Shown here piece after piece: positions 33,954 to 42,802 of a DNA stretch of 54,282 nucleotides. Position 1 is the first letter of the stretch. Each line of letters begins with the position of its first letter. Under the pieces are notes generated by a model. It was given only the letters and a program-made list of their open reading frames with translations. It was not told the DNA's origin and did not search any database. A program made the translations under genes and the position numbers. This stretch comes from an uncultured Lachnospiraceae bacterium (lineage in GTDB: Bacteria; Bacillota; Clostridia; Lachnospirales; Lachnospiraceae), in assembly GCA_947174495.1 (NCBI GenBank), contig CAMWJC010000013.1:1-54282 (forward strand), given 5' to 3'.

Positions 33954-35929
33954 GCAAGGGAAAATATTATATTACTACGGCAATTGCCTATACATCAGGA
34001 AAGCCTCATATAGGCAACAGCTATGAAATTGTTTTGGCGGACAGTATTGCCAGGTTTAAGAGAAAGGATGGATATGATGTATTCTTTCAGACCGGAACTG
34101 ATGAGCATGGACAGAAGATCGAACTAAAGGCTCAGGAAGAGGGAATAACTCCCAAGGAATTTGTGGATCGTGTGGCAGGCACGATTAAGGGACTTTGGGA
34201 TCTGATGGATACTTCTTATGATCATTTTATCCGTACTACGGATGATTATCATGAAAAACAGGTTCAGAAGATTTTTAAGAGGCTTTATGATCAGGGAGAT
34301 ATTTATAAGGGAGCTTATGAGGGAATGTATTGTACACCCTGTGAATCTTTCTGGACGGAATCACAGCTTGTAGATGGCAAATGTCCTGATTGCGGAAGAG
34401 AGGTAAAACCGGCAAAGGAAGAAGCATATTTTTTCAAGATGAGTAAGTATGCGGACAGATTGATTGCGCATATTAATGCTCATCCGGAATTTATTCAGCC
34501 GGTGTCACGTAAAAATGAGATGATGAACAATTTTCTATTGCCCGGACTTCAGGATCTTTGTGTGTCCCGCAGCTCCTTTAAGTGGGGAATCCCGGTCAGC
34601 TTTGATGAGAAGCACGTAGTTTACGTGTGGCTTGACGCACTGACAAATTATATTACCGGTATCGGCTATGATTGCGAAGGAAACAGTACTGATCAGTATC
34701 AGAAGCTTTGGCCGGCGGATCTGCATCTGATCGGTAAGGATATCATTCGTTTCCATACGATTTATTGGCCGATTTTCCTGATGGCATTAGGTGAGCCGCT
34801 GCCGAAGCAGATTTTTGGGCATCCTTGGCTTTTACAGGGGGATGGCAAGATGAGTAAATCCAAAGGGAATGTGATTTATGCAGACGATCTGGTAGATTTT
34901 TTTGGTGTGGATGCGGTTCGGTATTTTGTACTTCATGAGATGCCCTTTGAAAATGACGGAACGATTTCCTGGGAGCTTCTGGTTGAGAGAATTAATTCAG
35001 ATCTTGCCAATACGCTTGGAAATCTGGTTAACAGAACCATTTCCATGAGTAATAAATATTTTGGAGGCATCGTTGCAGATAAGGGTGTATGTGAGCCGGT
35101 GGATGAGGAACTGAAAAAGACGGCAACGGCAGCCTATGATAAAGTTGCGGCTAAAATGGAAGAACTGCGCGTGGCGGATGCACTGACAGAAATTTTTGCA
35201 CTGTTCAAACGCTGTAATAAATATATTGATGAGACGGAACCGTGGGTACTGGCAAAAGAGGAAGAAAAGAAAGACCGGCTTGCCACTGTACTTTATAATC
35301 TGGTGGAAAGCATTCTGATTGGTACGTCACTTTTAGAGCCCTTTATGCCGGAAACCGCATCGAAAATTGCCGGACAGCTCCATGCACAGGTAAGAGGATT
35401 TGAAGAACTGACAAAGTTTGGTCTTTATCCTTCAGGCAGTCAGGTGACTGAAAAGCCTGAGATTCTGTTTGCCAGACTTGATGCAAAGGAAATCGTAGAA
35501 AAAGCGGAAGCTATGTTTGAAGAGAGAAAGTCCGCAGAGAAGAAAGAAGAAGAAGCACCGGATCAAGCGGATAACAAAGAAGTGATCGATATTGATCCGA
35601 AGGAAGAAATCACCTATGACTTGTTTGACAAAATGCAGTTTCAGGTGGGAGAGATCATTGCCTGTGAGGAAGTTCCTAAATCCAAAAAGCTGCTCTGCTC
35701 CAAGGTTCGCATCGGAAGCCAGGTAAAACAGATTGTTTCCGGAATTAAGCAGCATTACAGCGCTCAGGAGATGGTAGGTAAAAAGGTTATGGTTCTGGTA
35801 AACTTAAAACCGGCTACACTGGCCGGGGTACTTTCAGAGGGAATGATTCTCTGCGCAGAGGACAGGGAAGGAAATCTGGCGCTTCTTACACCGGAGAAAG
35901 ATATGCCCGCGGGAGCGGAGATTGCCTGA
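33950..35929 (+). CDS. metG: Methionyl-tRNA synthetase
   Basis: 659 residues; AGGAGGATAGAA before the ATG. Class I synthetase charging tRNA-Met. N-terminal YYITTAIAYTSGKPHIGN with the HIGH-type motif, zinc-binding insert CTPCESFW...CPDCGREV with four Cys, DGKMSKSKGN as KMSKS loop, anticodon-binding helical domain, an acidic linker (~525-550) and a C-terminal EMAP/Trbp111 tRNA-binding domain (~555-659: DKMQFQVGEIIACEEVPKS, VNLKPATLAGVLSEGM) that gives dimerisation. No T-box is seen upstream; expression depends on the PAP2 promoter. Confidence 0.97.
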   Translation: MSKGKYYITTAIAYTSGKPHIGNSYEIVLADSIARFKRKDGYDVFFQTGTDEHGQKIELKAQEEGITPKEFVDRVAGTIKGLWDLMDTSYDHFIRTTDDYHEKQVQKIFKRLYDQGDIYKGAYEGMYCTPCESFWTESQLVDGKCPDCGREVKPAKEEAYFFKMSKYADRLIAHINAHPEFIQPVSRKNEMMNNFLLPGLQDLCVSRSSFKWGIPVSFDEKHVVYVWLDALTNYITGIGYDCEGNSTDQYQKLWPADLHLIGKDIIRFHTIYWPIFLMALGEPLPKQIFGHPWLLQGDGKMSKSKGNVIYADDLVDFFGVDAVRYFVLHEMPFENDGTISWELLVERINSDLANTLGNLVNRTISMSNKYFGGIVADKGVCEPVDEELKKTATAAYDKVAAKMEELRVADALTEIFALFKRCNKYIDETEPWVLAKEEEKKDRLATVLYNLVESILIGTSLLEPFMPETASKIAGQLHAQVRGFEELTKFGLYPSGSQVTEKPEILFARLDAKEIVEKAEAMFEERKSAEKKEEEAPDQADNKEVIDIDPKEEITYDLFDKMQFQVGEIIACEEVPKSKKLLCSKVRIGSQVKQIVSGIKQHYSAQEMVGKKVMVLVNLKPATLAGVLSEGMILCAEDREGNLALLTPEKDMPAGAEIA

Positions 35930-35954
35930 TATACAAGAAGATTGGGAGGCTGCA

Positions 35955-36896
35955 ATGGTTAAGAAAGAAGAATTTACGTTTGATTCCAGAGACGGAAAAA
36001 CAAAGCTGCATGCCGTCAGATGGATACCAGAGGGCAAGGTAGTATGTATCTTGCAGATTGTTCATGGAATGTCAGAATATATAGAGCGGTATGAAGAAAT
36101 GGCACAATTTTTTGCCAGTAGAGGGATTCTGGTGACGGGAGATGACCATCTTGGGCATGGAAAAAGTGTTTCTGATGGCGCATACGGATATTTTTGTGAG
36201 CAGGATCCGGCAACTGTGGTAGTTAGGGATATTCACCGTTTAAAAAAGATGACGCAGGAAGACTATCCGGGAATTCCGTATGTGATTTTGGGGCACAGTA
36301 TGGGATCTTTTATTCTTCGCAACTATTTATTCCGCTACGGAACAGGGATTGAGGGAGCAATCATTTGTGGAACCGGTTCAAGGTCAAACTTTCAGAATCT
36401 GATATGTCAGGCGGTTGCAGCGGTAGCCGGAGTGGTGCTCGGAGAAAGGCATACGGCAAAAGTGATAGACAGGCTGGCGTTTGGGTCCTATAATAAACGA
36501 GTTGAAAATCCAAAAGCATCTTTTGACTGGCTCTGTACAGATGAAAAGGTAGTGGAAGCATATGAGAAGGATGAGATGTGCGGATTTGTTTTTACGGTGA
36601 ATGGATTTAAAACATTGTTCCAGCTTCTGGGCCGCTTAAACAAAAAGGAAAATCTTGATAAGATGCCGAAGAATCTTCCCGTTCATTTTGCGTCGGGAGA
36701 TATGGATCCGGTGGGAGACTATGGTGAAGGGGTTCGTAAAGCTTATGAGGACTTCAAAGGAGCAGGAATGGAAAGGGTTTCTATGAAATTGTATCCGGGA
36801 GGCAGGCATGAGATACTGAACGAAAAGAATAAAATTCAGGTATATGAAGAACTTTATCCATGGATTATGGAACGTGTAAAGGAATATCAGATTTAA
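35955..36896 (+). CDS. Alpha/beta hydrolase, lysophospholipase-like
   Basis: Start at ATG 35955, with GGGAGG six bases upstream; an in-frame start at 35922 would overlap metG. 313 residues, no signal peptide. Monoacylglycerol lipase / lysophospholipase L2-like (Hydrolase_4): QIVHGMSEYIERYEE (oxyanion region), DDHLGHGKS, nucleophile elbow GHSMGS, acid in SGDMDPVGDYG and His in GGRHEIL. Likely cleaves an acyl ester of a monoacyl lipid. Starts 25 bases after metG and is probably in the same transcript. Confidence 0.9.
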   Translation: MVKKEEFTFDSRDGKTKLHAVRWIPEGKVVCILQIVHGMSEYIERYEEMAQFFASRGILVTGDDHLGHGKSVSDGAYGYFCEQDPATVVVRDIHRLKKMTQEDYPGIPYVILGHSMGSFILRNYLFRYGTGIEGAIICGTGSRSNFQNLICQAVAAVAGVVLGERHTAKVIDRLAFGSYNKRVENPKASFDWLCTDEKVVEAYEKDEMCGFVFTVNGFKTLFQLLGRLNKKENLDKMPKNLPVHFASGDMDPVGDYGEGVRKAYEDFKGAGMERVSMKLYPGGRHEILNEKNKIQVYEELYPWIMERVKEYQI

Positions 36897-36937
36897 ATAT
36901 TTCAGGATGATGGCAGAAAAAGAAGTGGAGGCAGAGT

Positions 36938-37450
36938 GTGAAAAGAAACATTATTATTGCAGCGCTTTTCGTATTTTTAACAGCAGGAATGATCCCGGCA
37001 GGAGCTTATGCCTCCGGGACGAGTGAAGATCAGGGAGTTTTGGAACAGATTAAGCAGCAGTTATCCGGTGTATTTGAGGATATGGATCAAGAAACGGCAG
37101 GTCAGGTTTTTGATTTTTTGAAGGACCAGGCAGCAGATGGAAATTTAAGCTCCGGAGAAGGAATTCAGAAGGCAATTGATGAGGGGCAGGAAAAATTCGG
37201 AGTGACGATTGATGAAGCAGATGCCGAGAAGCTTGTAAATACTATGGAAAAGTTGGAGGATATGGGATTTTCAGCAGAGTATGTGGTAGAAAAGGCGGGA
37301 AGTCTTTATGAAGAGTATGGTGCTGATTTTGTGGATCACGCAGATGAATTGGTAAAGGGCGCTGTAAAGAATGCAGCATCCAACGCCGCCAGTAGTTTTT
37401 GGCAGAATTTAAAAAATTCCATTAAAAGGTTTTTTGCAAATCTGTTTTAA
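36938..37450 (+). CDS. Secreted helical protein of unknown function, 170 residues
   Basis: GTG start at 36938 with GGAGG nine bases upstream. Residues 1-26 are a signal peptide (IIIAALFVFLTAGMIPAGAYA then SG). The mature protein is acidic, helical and without Cys, with a repeated EDMGFSAEYV/QVFDFLKDQ style, and ends in an amphipathic basic-aromatic helix (FWQNLKNSIKRFFANLF). That tail could bind membranes or self-assemble. I do not recognise the family. It lies 41 bases after the hydrolase gene. Confidence 0.65.
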   Translation: MKRNIIIAALFVFLTAGMIPAGAYASGTSEDQGVLEQIKQQLSGVFEDMDQETAGQVFDFLKDQAADGNLSSGEGIQKAIDEGQEKFGVTIDEADAEKLVNTMEKLEDMGFSAEYVVEKAGSLYEEYGADFVDHADELVKGAVKNAASNAASSFWQNLKNSIKRFFANLF

Positions 37451-37561
37451 AGTTTTGGTAGTACAAAAGAATAAAATCTTTATTTCCCAGCAAATAATAA
37501 ATAATGCATGTGCAGAAAATTAAACAGGAAGCATAATTTGCGGAAAGGCATGGTTATTTAT

Positions 37562-38554
37562 ATGAAAATTGCATTTTATGGGACAAAACCTTATGACAAA
37601 ATTTGGTTTGAACCAATGGGAAAGGAGTATGGCTTTGATATTCATTTCATCGAGGCAGCGTGTAATCAGGAAACGATATTTATGGCGAAGGGATACGACG
37701 CAATCTGCATTTTTGTCAATGATTATGTAAATGCGGAGATGATCGATGTACTTTATGAGATGAAGGTCAAAGCTATTTTATTACGCAGTGCGGGTTTTAA
37801 CAATGTGGATGTGAAAGCAGCGGAGGATAAGATTATTATTTTAAGAGTTCCAAGCTATTCACCGGAAGCAGTGGCAGAGTTTTCCATGGCTCTACTACTG
37901 ACAGTGAATCGACTCACCCACAAGGCGTATAATCGCACAAGAGATTTTAACATGAGTCTTAACGGGCTGATGGGGATTGATCTGCATGAAAAAACGGCGG
38001 GAGTGATTGGAACAGGAAAGATCGGGCAGGCTATGATACGGATACTAAATGGATTTCAGATGCATGTGCTTTGTTATGATCCATATCCCATAGAAGGATT
38101 AGAAGCGGAGTACGTGTCTTTGGAGGAGCTTTTTAAATGCGCAGATGTTATTTCGCTGCATTGCCCGCTCACCTCAGACACCAGATATATTATTAATGAG
38201 TCTTCCATTAAACTGATGAAACAGGGTGTGTATATGATCAATACATCGAGGGGTGGGCTGATCGATACGGAAGCATTGATTGATGCCATGCTGGAAAACA
38301 AGTTTGGTGGAGTCGGGTTGGATGTATACGAAGAGGAAGAAGGCGTGTTTTACGAGGATCGTTCCGGAGAGATTATAACAGATGATAACTTGGCCAGACT
38401 TATGACGTTTCCCAATGTGCTTATTACTTCCCATATGGGATTTTTTACAAGGGAGGCCATGCAGGCAATTGCTTTTACCACATTGGAAAATGCTTATGCA
38501 TTGGAAAATGGGCTGCCATTGGTCAATCAGGTTGGCAAGGAAATGGTATCATAG
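37562..38554 (+). CDS. D-lactate dehydrogenase-like 2-hydroxyacid dehydrogenase
   Basis: Start placed at ATG 37562 (MKIAFYGTKPYD), giving 330 residues, the family length. The GGAAAGG site is 13 bases away, so ATG 37550 (four codons earlier) is possible. NAD-binding GVIGTGKIGQAMIRIL, catalytic Arg in LLRSAGFNNVD-type region and SRGGLIDTEAL, Glu in DVYEEEEG, His in SHMGFFTREAM. Interconverts pyruvate and D-lactate, or a related 2-oxoacid, with NADH. The residues VPSYSPEAVAEF match fermentative LdhA-like enzymes. Confidence 0.9.
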   Translation: MKIAFYGTKPYDKIWFEPMGKEYGFDIHFIEAACNQETIFMAKGYDAICIFVNDYVNAEMIDVLYEMKVKAILLRSAGFNNVDVKAAEDKIIILRVPSYSPEAVAEFSMALLLTVNRLTHKAYNRTRDFNMSLNGLMGIDLHEKTAGVIGTGKIGQAMIRILNGFQMHVLCYDPYPIEGLEAEYVSLEELFKCADVISLHCPLTSDTRYIINESSIKLMKQGVYMINTSRGGLIDTEALIDAMLENKFGGVGLDVYEEEEGVFYEDRSGEIITDDNLARLMTFPNVLITSHMGFFTREAMQAIAFTTLENAYALENGLPLVNQVGKEMVS

Positions 38555-38561
38555 AAGCTGA

Positions 38562-38590
38562 TTGTAAAAATATGCATTTTCTGATATAAT
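38562..38590 (+). promoter_or_regulatory. Promoter of the GNAT-HD-YesL-GGDEF run
   Basis: TTGTAA (38562-38567), 17-base spacer, TATAAT (38585-38590), 30 bases upstream of the GNAT ATG. Confidence 0.65.
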
Positions 38591-38619
38591 AATTCCTTGA
38601 CAGAGTAAGGGGAAGTACA

Positions 38620-39102
38620 ATGGTTGAGGAAGCACATTATAAAATTGGATTTGCAGACCGGAATCAGTGGGAAGATGCCATGAGTCTTGCATGGAAAACC
38701 TTTTTGGAATTTGAAGCAGATGACTACTCTCAGGAGGGAATCAGAAGTTTTGAAGATTTTATTACAGATACCGGACTTAAGCGGATGTTTTTGATGGGCG
38801 CCTACCAGATGATAACAGCTTGCCGGGACGGGAAGATGGTCGGAATGATCACTTTGCGCAACGAGATGCATATTTCCTTGCTCTTCGTGGATAAGGAGTA
38901 TCACAGGCAAGGGATCGGAAGGACATTGATAGAGCACATGGCGGCATATGTACGGGATGAGTTGGGTAAAAGCCGGATAACGGTGAATGCATCACCGTAC
39001 GGAGTTCCTTTTTATCACCGCGTAGGTTTTCGGGATTTGGGAACTGAGAGATGTCAGGATGGTATTATCTATACTCCTATGGAGTATTTATTAAAGAAAT
39101 GA
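38620..39102 (+). CDS. GNAT family N-acetyltransferase
   Basis: 160 residues; GGGGAAG before the ATG. GNAT fold: IGFADRNQWEDAMSLAW, strand pair KMVGMITLRNEMHISLLFVD, acetyl-CoA loop YHRQGIGRTLIEHM, and C-terminal SPYGVPFYHRVGFRDLG. Acceptor unknown. It begins a run of four genes with short gaps (9, 23 and 25 bases) leading to the diguanylate cyclase, so it is probably co-expressed with c-di-GMP proteins. Confidence 0.9.
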   Translation: MVEEAHYKIGFADRNQWEDAMSLAWKTFLEFEADDYSQEGIRSFEDFITDTGLKRMFLMGAYQMITACRDGKMVGMITLRNEMHISLLFVDKEYHRQGIGRTLIEHMAAYVRDELGKSRITVNASPYGVPFYHRVGFRDLGTERCQDGIIYTPMEYLLKK

Positions 39103-39111
39103 GCGTGGTTT

Positions 39112-40362
39112 ATGGAATACATTCACAGCAAAGACATTTTCAGATTAATGAGCGATACTTTGAAGATGGCTGACCGCAGAGTGATGGAGCATGGCTCCAG
39201 AGTGGCATATTATTTGTTCAAGATGCTGGAACACAGGGGCGGTTATGAAAAGTTTGAGCTGGCAGATATTGTCTGCCTTGCTTCTCTTCATGATATCGGT
39301 GCATACAAGACAAATAATACGAAAGACCTGGTGGGGTATGAATATAAGGATCCTATGCCCCATGCTACATATGGATATCTTATATTTAAGCACTTATCTC
39401 CACTTAGTGATTATGCGGCAGTTATTCTTTATCATCATACGAATTTTTCCAAATTGAGGAGTTTAAAATGTGAGCATAAAGAGATTGCGGAGCTTTTAAA
39501 TTATGCTGAAAAAGTGGATATTTTTTCCAAAGCAATGAAGGACTCTTTTGATATGAGCATGCTCCAAAAGCAGGTGGGTACGGTTTTGAGTCCTGATGCA
39601 GATCGTTTATTCAAAGAGACACAGCGAGACGCCCAAATTTTAAATAAGGTAAAGAGCGGTGAATATAAGGCGGAATTGGAAGAAATTATTGATTATATGA
39701 TTTTTACCAATGAAGACAAGAGAAAATTTCTGGAGATGTTAATGTTCTGTCAGGGATTCAGAAGTGAAAAATCCGTGCTCGATACCGTTACTTGTATATC
39801 TATTGTGGAAATGCTGGGTGCAAAAATGAATCTTTCCGAGCCCGAGATGGAACAGCTTTATTACGGAAGTCTTTTGCACGATATTGGCATGTTGGCAATA
39901 CCAAGAGAGATTATTGAAGCACCTAGAAGCCTTACAGATGAGGAATATGAGAGGGTAAAAACCCATGTGCATTTGGCGGAAAGGGTTCTTATAGATCATA
40001 TGGCTGAAGGGGTAGTCAATCTGGTAGCGGCCCATCATGAGCGATGCGATGGAAGCGGGTATCCCAGAGGGCTGCGGGGAACGCAGATGACTCGTGACCA
40101 GGAAATTTTGCAGTTGGCGGATACGATCACAGCGTTGCTTGGAAGCAGAGCATACCGGACGCCTATGAGCGAGAAAGATATTGTTGAATTGATCCGGACG
40201 GAGGCAGCTGGTGGAAAATACAATAAGACAGCAGCAAATGAGTTTCTGAAAAATTTTGATGAGATTATTAAAAAAGTTAGAATACGTACGGATGAGATCA
40301 TGGTTACATATAGGAAGTTGAATCAACAGTACAAGCAGGTGTCTGGAAAATTCAAAGTATAG
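39112..40362 (+). CDS. Tandem-HD phosphohydrolase, C-terminal HD-GYP type
   Basis: 416 residues with two HD modules. Module 1: His27 (EHGSRV), His60-Asp61 (LHDIG), His84, His108/109. Module 2: His256-Asp257 (LLHDIGMLAIP), His285 or 287, His308-His309 (AHHERCDGSGYPRG) with the GYP triplet at 316-318, and Asp337 (LADTITAL). HD-GYP enzymes hydrolyse c-di-GMP. In module 2 the first helix lacks the usual metal His (Thr at about 225), whereas module 1 keeps its first His but has no GYP. Each module alone is incomplete compared with the canonical enzyme. No sensor or membrane segment. Sits between a GNAT gene and a YesL/GGDEF pair. Confidence 0.85.
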   Translation: MEYIHSKDIFRLMSDTLKMADRRVMEHGSRVAYYLFKMLEHRGGYEKFELADIVCLASLHDIGAYKTNNTKDLVGYEYKDPMPHATYGYLIFKHLSPLSDYAAVILYHHTNFSKLRSLKCEHKEIAELLNYAEKVDIFSKAMKDSFDMSMLQKQVGTVLSPDADRLFKETQRDAQILNKVKSGEYKAELEEIIDYMIFTNEDKRKFLEMLMFCQGFRSEKSVLDTVTCISIVEMLGAKMNLSEPEMEQLYYGSLLHDIGMLAIPREIIEAPRSLTDEEYERVKTHVHLAERVLIDHMAEGVVNLVAAHHERCDGSGYPRGLRGTQMTRDQEILQLADTITALLGSRAYRTPMSEKDIVELIRTEAAGGKYNKTAANEFLKNFDEIIKKVRIRTDEIMVTYRKLNQQYKQVSGKFKV

Positions 40363-40385
40363 TACATTAAAAGGAAGAGAAAATA

Positions 40386-41111
40386 ATGGGAAGATTTTTT
40401 AATATTGATAGTCCGATCATGGCCGGTTTGAATAAGCTTGCAGATTTAATCTGGCTGAATATTTTAACATTTATCTGCTGCATTCCAATTTTTACAATAG
40501 GGGCATCGATTACGGCGTTAAATTATGTTGCTCTTAAGATGGTCAGGGATGAAGATGGATATGTTACAAAAGCATTTTTTAAATCCTTTAAACAGAATTT
40601 TAAACAAGCAACAATTATCTGGCTGATCATGTTGTTAGTAGCAGCCATAATTATCGGCGACCTGTTAATATTTGTTTTTTCAGGTATTGCCTTTCCTTCA
40701 TGGGTCAAGATTGCGCTTGTTGCGATAAGCGTACTTGCCATTTTTGCAACAATGCATGTATTTCCTGTTTTAGCGAGGTTTGAAAACACGGTTGCTAATA
40801 CATTTAAAAACTCTTTTTATATGGGAATCTTAAGTCTGCCAAAGACAATTTTAATGATGATTATCTGGGCAATTCCGCCTCTTATCTCTTTCTATTTGTT
40901 TCAGGCATTTCCGGTGGTGATAGGTCTTGGGATCTCGGGACCGGTCTTCCTGAGTGCATTGCTTTACAATAAGACATTTAAGAGATTTGAACCGGAAGAA
41001 GAAAGTACAGATGATAGTGAATGGACGGTAGCTGAGGATGAGGATTCATCTTTGACAGAATCTGCGCAGGTATTGGAAGAGAAGGAATATGAAGAGTCTA
41101 AAGAGGAATAA
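40386..41111 (+). CDS. DUF624 (YesL-like) membrane protein
   Basis: 241 residues, AAGGAAGAGA upstream. Start MGRFFNIDSPIM...NKLADLIWLNILTFICCIPIFTIGAS is the DUF624/YesL signature; five hydrophobic segments, then an acidic tail of ~45 residues (EEESTDDSEWTVAEDED). YesL-like proteins accompany carbohydrate ABC transporters but have no proven function. The sugar ATPase MsmK/UgpC lies 1.7 kb downstream, with a diguanylate cyclase in between. Confidence 0.92.
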   Translation: MGRFFNIDSPIMAGLNKLADLIWLNILTFICCIPIFTIGASITALNYVALKMVRDEDGYVTKAFFKSFKQNFKQATIIWLIMLLVAAIIIGDLLIFVFSGIAFPSWVKIALVAISVLAIFATMHVFPVLARFENTVANTFKNSFYMGILSLPKTILMMIIWAIPPLISFYLFQAFPVVIGLGISGPVFLSALLYNKTFKRFEPEEESTDDSEWTVAEDEDSSLTESAQVLEEKEYEESKEE

Positions 41112-41136
41112 GAAACAAAAATATGAGGAGTCAGTG

Positions 41137-42606
41137 ATGAAGAAGAAAAAGAAGTCAGAACTTATACAATGGGTGGCAATGCTTATTGTTTCTCTTGTAA
41201 TGATTATTGTTGTGATTTTTGATTCTTCCAAAAAGATTATACAAAGAGCAGAAAGCATGATCAAAACCAACACCATACAGGCGCTGGAAAAATATTCAGA
41301 GAGAGTTTCAAAAAAACTTTATGATATTCAGTCAGACGGTGAATTGCTGATACAGTTGGTGGAAAAAGGAAGTCTGGAATCTTCGCAGCAGATTCAACAA
41401 TTTATGGAAATATTCTGCGAAGATGAGGGGATCAGCAAGGCTGTTTATATGGAGAATGAGAACGTAGTAGTTGATTTTGGTAATAAAGTGCCTGATCTGA
41501 GTAAAGAGGCCTATTACGAGATGATAGCAGAACATGAGGAGAGTTCTGTTCTTTGCATTGAAGATGATGGGATAGCTGATGGAAAGATTTTGTTGTTTAT
41601 GATCCCTGCTTCCGATCAGGGAAGTGGACTTTTTCTGTATTATCCGGTGGAAGAATTGAAAGGACTCATTGATATGAGTCTCGAAAACTATCGTCCGATA
41701 GATTCTGCACTGATGGATTTGGAGGGAAATATTTTAATATGCACTGATGAGAAAAACCCCTTTTTTTCCGGCGGAAATTTTTATAATAATGTTACAGAGA
41801 AGACCAAGTCAGAAATATTGCGGTTTCAAAGCCGAGTACGGAGTCAGGGATCTGGTAGAGCAGATTTGACAGCAGGCAATCAGGAAGGAGCGGTCTTCCA
41901 CGTACCAATGGGAAAAGAATGGGTTCTTGTCGCTGATTATGATCTTCGTAATATTACTCGACGGGAAAGGCTGATATGGAACGAAGCAAGGCAGATGGTC
42001 CTGTGGGTTACCGGTATTATCCTGTTGCTTGTTTTAATTTATACGATCACCAGCATTATTGCCAGAATCCGTCATGTAGGGGAAAGTAAAGTTCTGGAGG
42101 AAAAGGCGGATATGGACCTGCTTACAGGGCTGAGCAATAAGATTGCAACCGAGCGTAAGATTAAGGAGTACATAAGCGAAAGCCCGAACGAGCCTGCTAT
42201 GATGTTTGTGATTGATATTGATAATTTCAAAAAAATAAATGATACCATGGGGCATGCTTTTGGTGATGAAGTGTTGCGCACATTGGGAAAACATATTGGC
42301 GAGAATTTCCGTGTGACGGATATTATTGGACGTACCGGTGGTGACGAATTTACCATTTTTTTGAAATCTTTAAAAGATGATGAGATTATGCTCAGAGAAG
42401 CAAAGAAACTGGAGAATTTCTTTAAAGAGTTTGAAGCCGGAGAATATGTGAAATATTCAGCGACAGCAAGTATAGGTGCTGCAATCTTTCCTCAAGATGG
42501 GGAAAATTTTGAAACATTGTACAAGGCAGCTGACCGAGCACTTTATAAAGCAAAGGAACGTGGAAAGAATCAGCTTGCCTTTTATGACGACCGTGATAGA
42601 GAGTAA
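41137..42606 (+). CDS. Diguanylate cyclase with extracellular sensor
   Basis: Start at ATG 41137 with GAGGAG seven bases upstream; an in-frame ATG at 41089 overlaps the previous gene. 489 residues. Membrane helix ~11-28, Cache-type extracellular region ~30-285, second helix ~288-310, then GGDEF from LTGLSNKIATER. The active loop is GRTGGDEFTIF and the inhibitory I-site RVTD lies exactly five residues before GGDEF, so an active, product-inhibited c-di-GMP synthase is expected. Shares an operon with the HD-GYP-like protein, so a synthase and a presumed hydrolase are made together. Confidence 0.94.
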   Translation: MKKKKKSELIQWVAMLIVSLVMIIVVIFDSSKKIIQRAESMIKTNTIQALEKYSERVSKKLYDIQSDGELLIQLVEKGSLESSQQIQQFMEIFCEDEGISKAVYMENENVVVDFGNKVPDLSKEAYYEMIAEHEESSVLCIEDDGIADGKILLFMIPASDQGSGLFLYYPVEELKGLIDMSLENYRPIDSALMDLEGNILICTDEKNPFFSGGNFYNNVTEKTKSEILRFQSRVRSQGSGRADLTAGNQEGAVFHVPMGKEWVLVADYDLRNITRRERLIWNEARQMVLWVTGIILLLVLIYTITSIIARIRHVGESKVLEEKADMDLLTGLSNKIATERKIKEYISESPNEPAMMFVIDIDNFKKINDTMGHAFGDEVLRTLGKHIGENFRVTDIIGRTGGDEFTIFLKSLKDDEIMLREAKKLENFFKEFEAGEYVKYSATASIGAAIFPQDGENFETLYKAADRALYKAKERGKNQLAFYDDRDRE

Positions 42607-42614
42607 TTGTACAA

Positions 42615-42657
42615 AATGACTATTGACTGATTGATTTTTTAGTCAAGTTGTCATTTA
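42615..42657. terminator. Long hairpin after the diguanylate cyclase gene
   Basis: AAATGAC-ta-TTGACT pairs with AGTCAA-gt-TGTCATTT around a T-rich loop. No T tract follows on the plus strand. It could slow transcription or be a protein-binding palindrome. The rest of 42607-42802 holds a possible -10 TATACT at 42750-42755 for the next gene. Confidence 0.5.
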
Positions 42658-42802
42658 AAAACGGAAAATAAGGTCTTTCTAAGCATTTTTTACAAGGAAC
42701 AATTAAATCTTTGTGGAATAGTGGCATAGCAATAAAAGAAAAACTCATGTATACTAATCACAGACTTGGTCGTGAATCAAATATTTTAAGGAGGCAAATG
42801 AA

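Noticed and set aside
39739..40326. 195-codon antisense reading frame over the HD-GYP-like gene
   Set aside because: It is a shadow of the strongly motif-supported plus-strand gene, lacks a ribosome site and has low-complexity composition.
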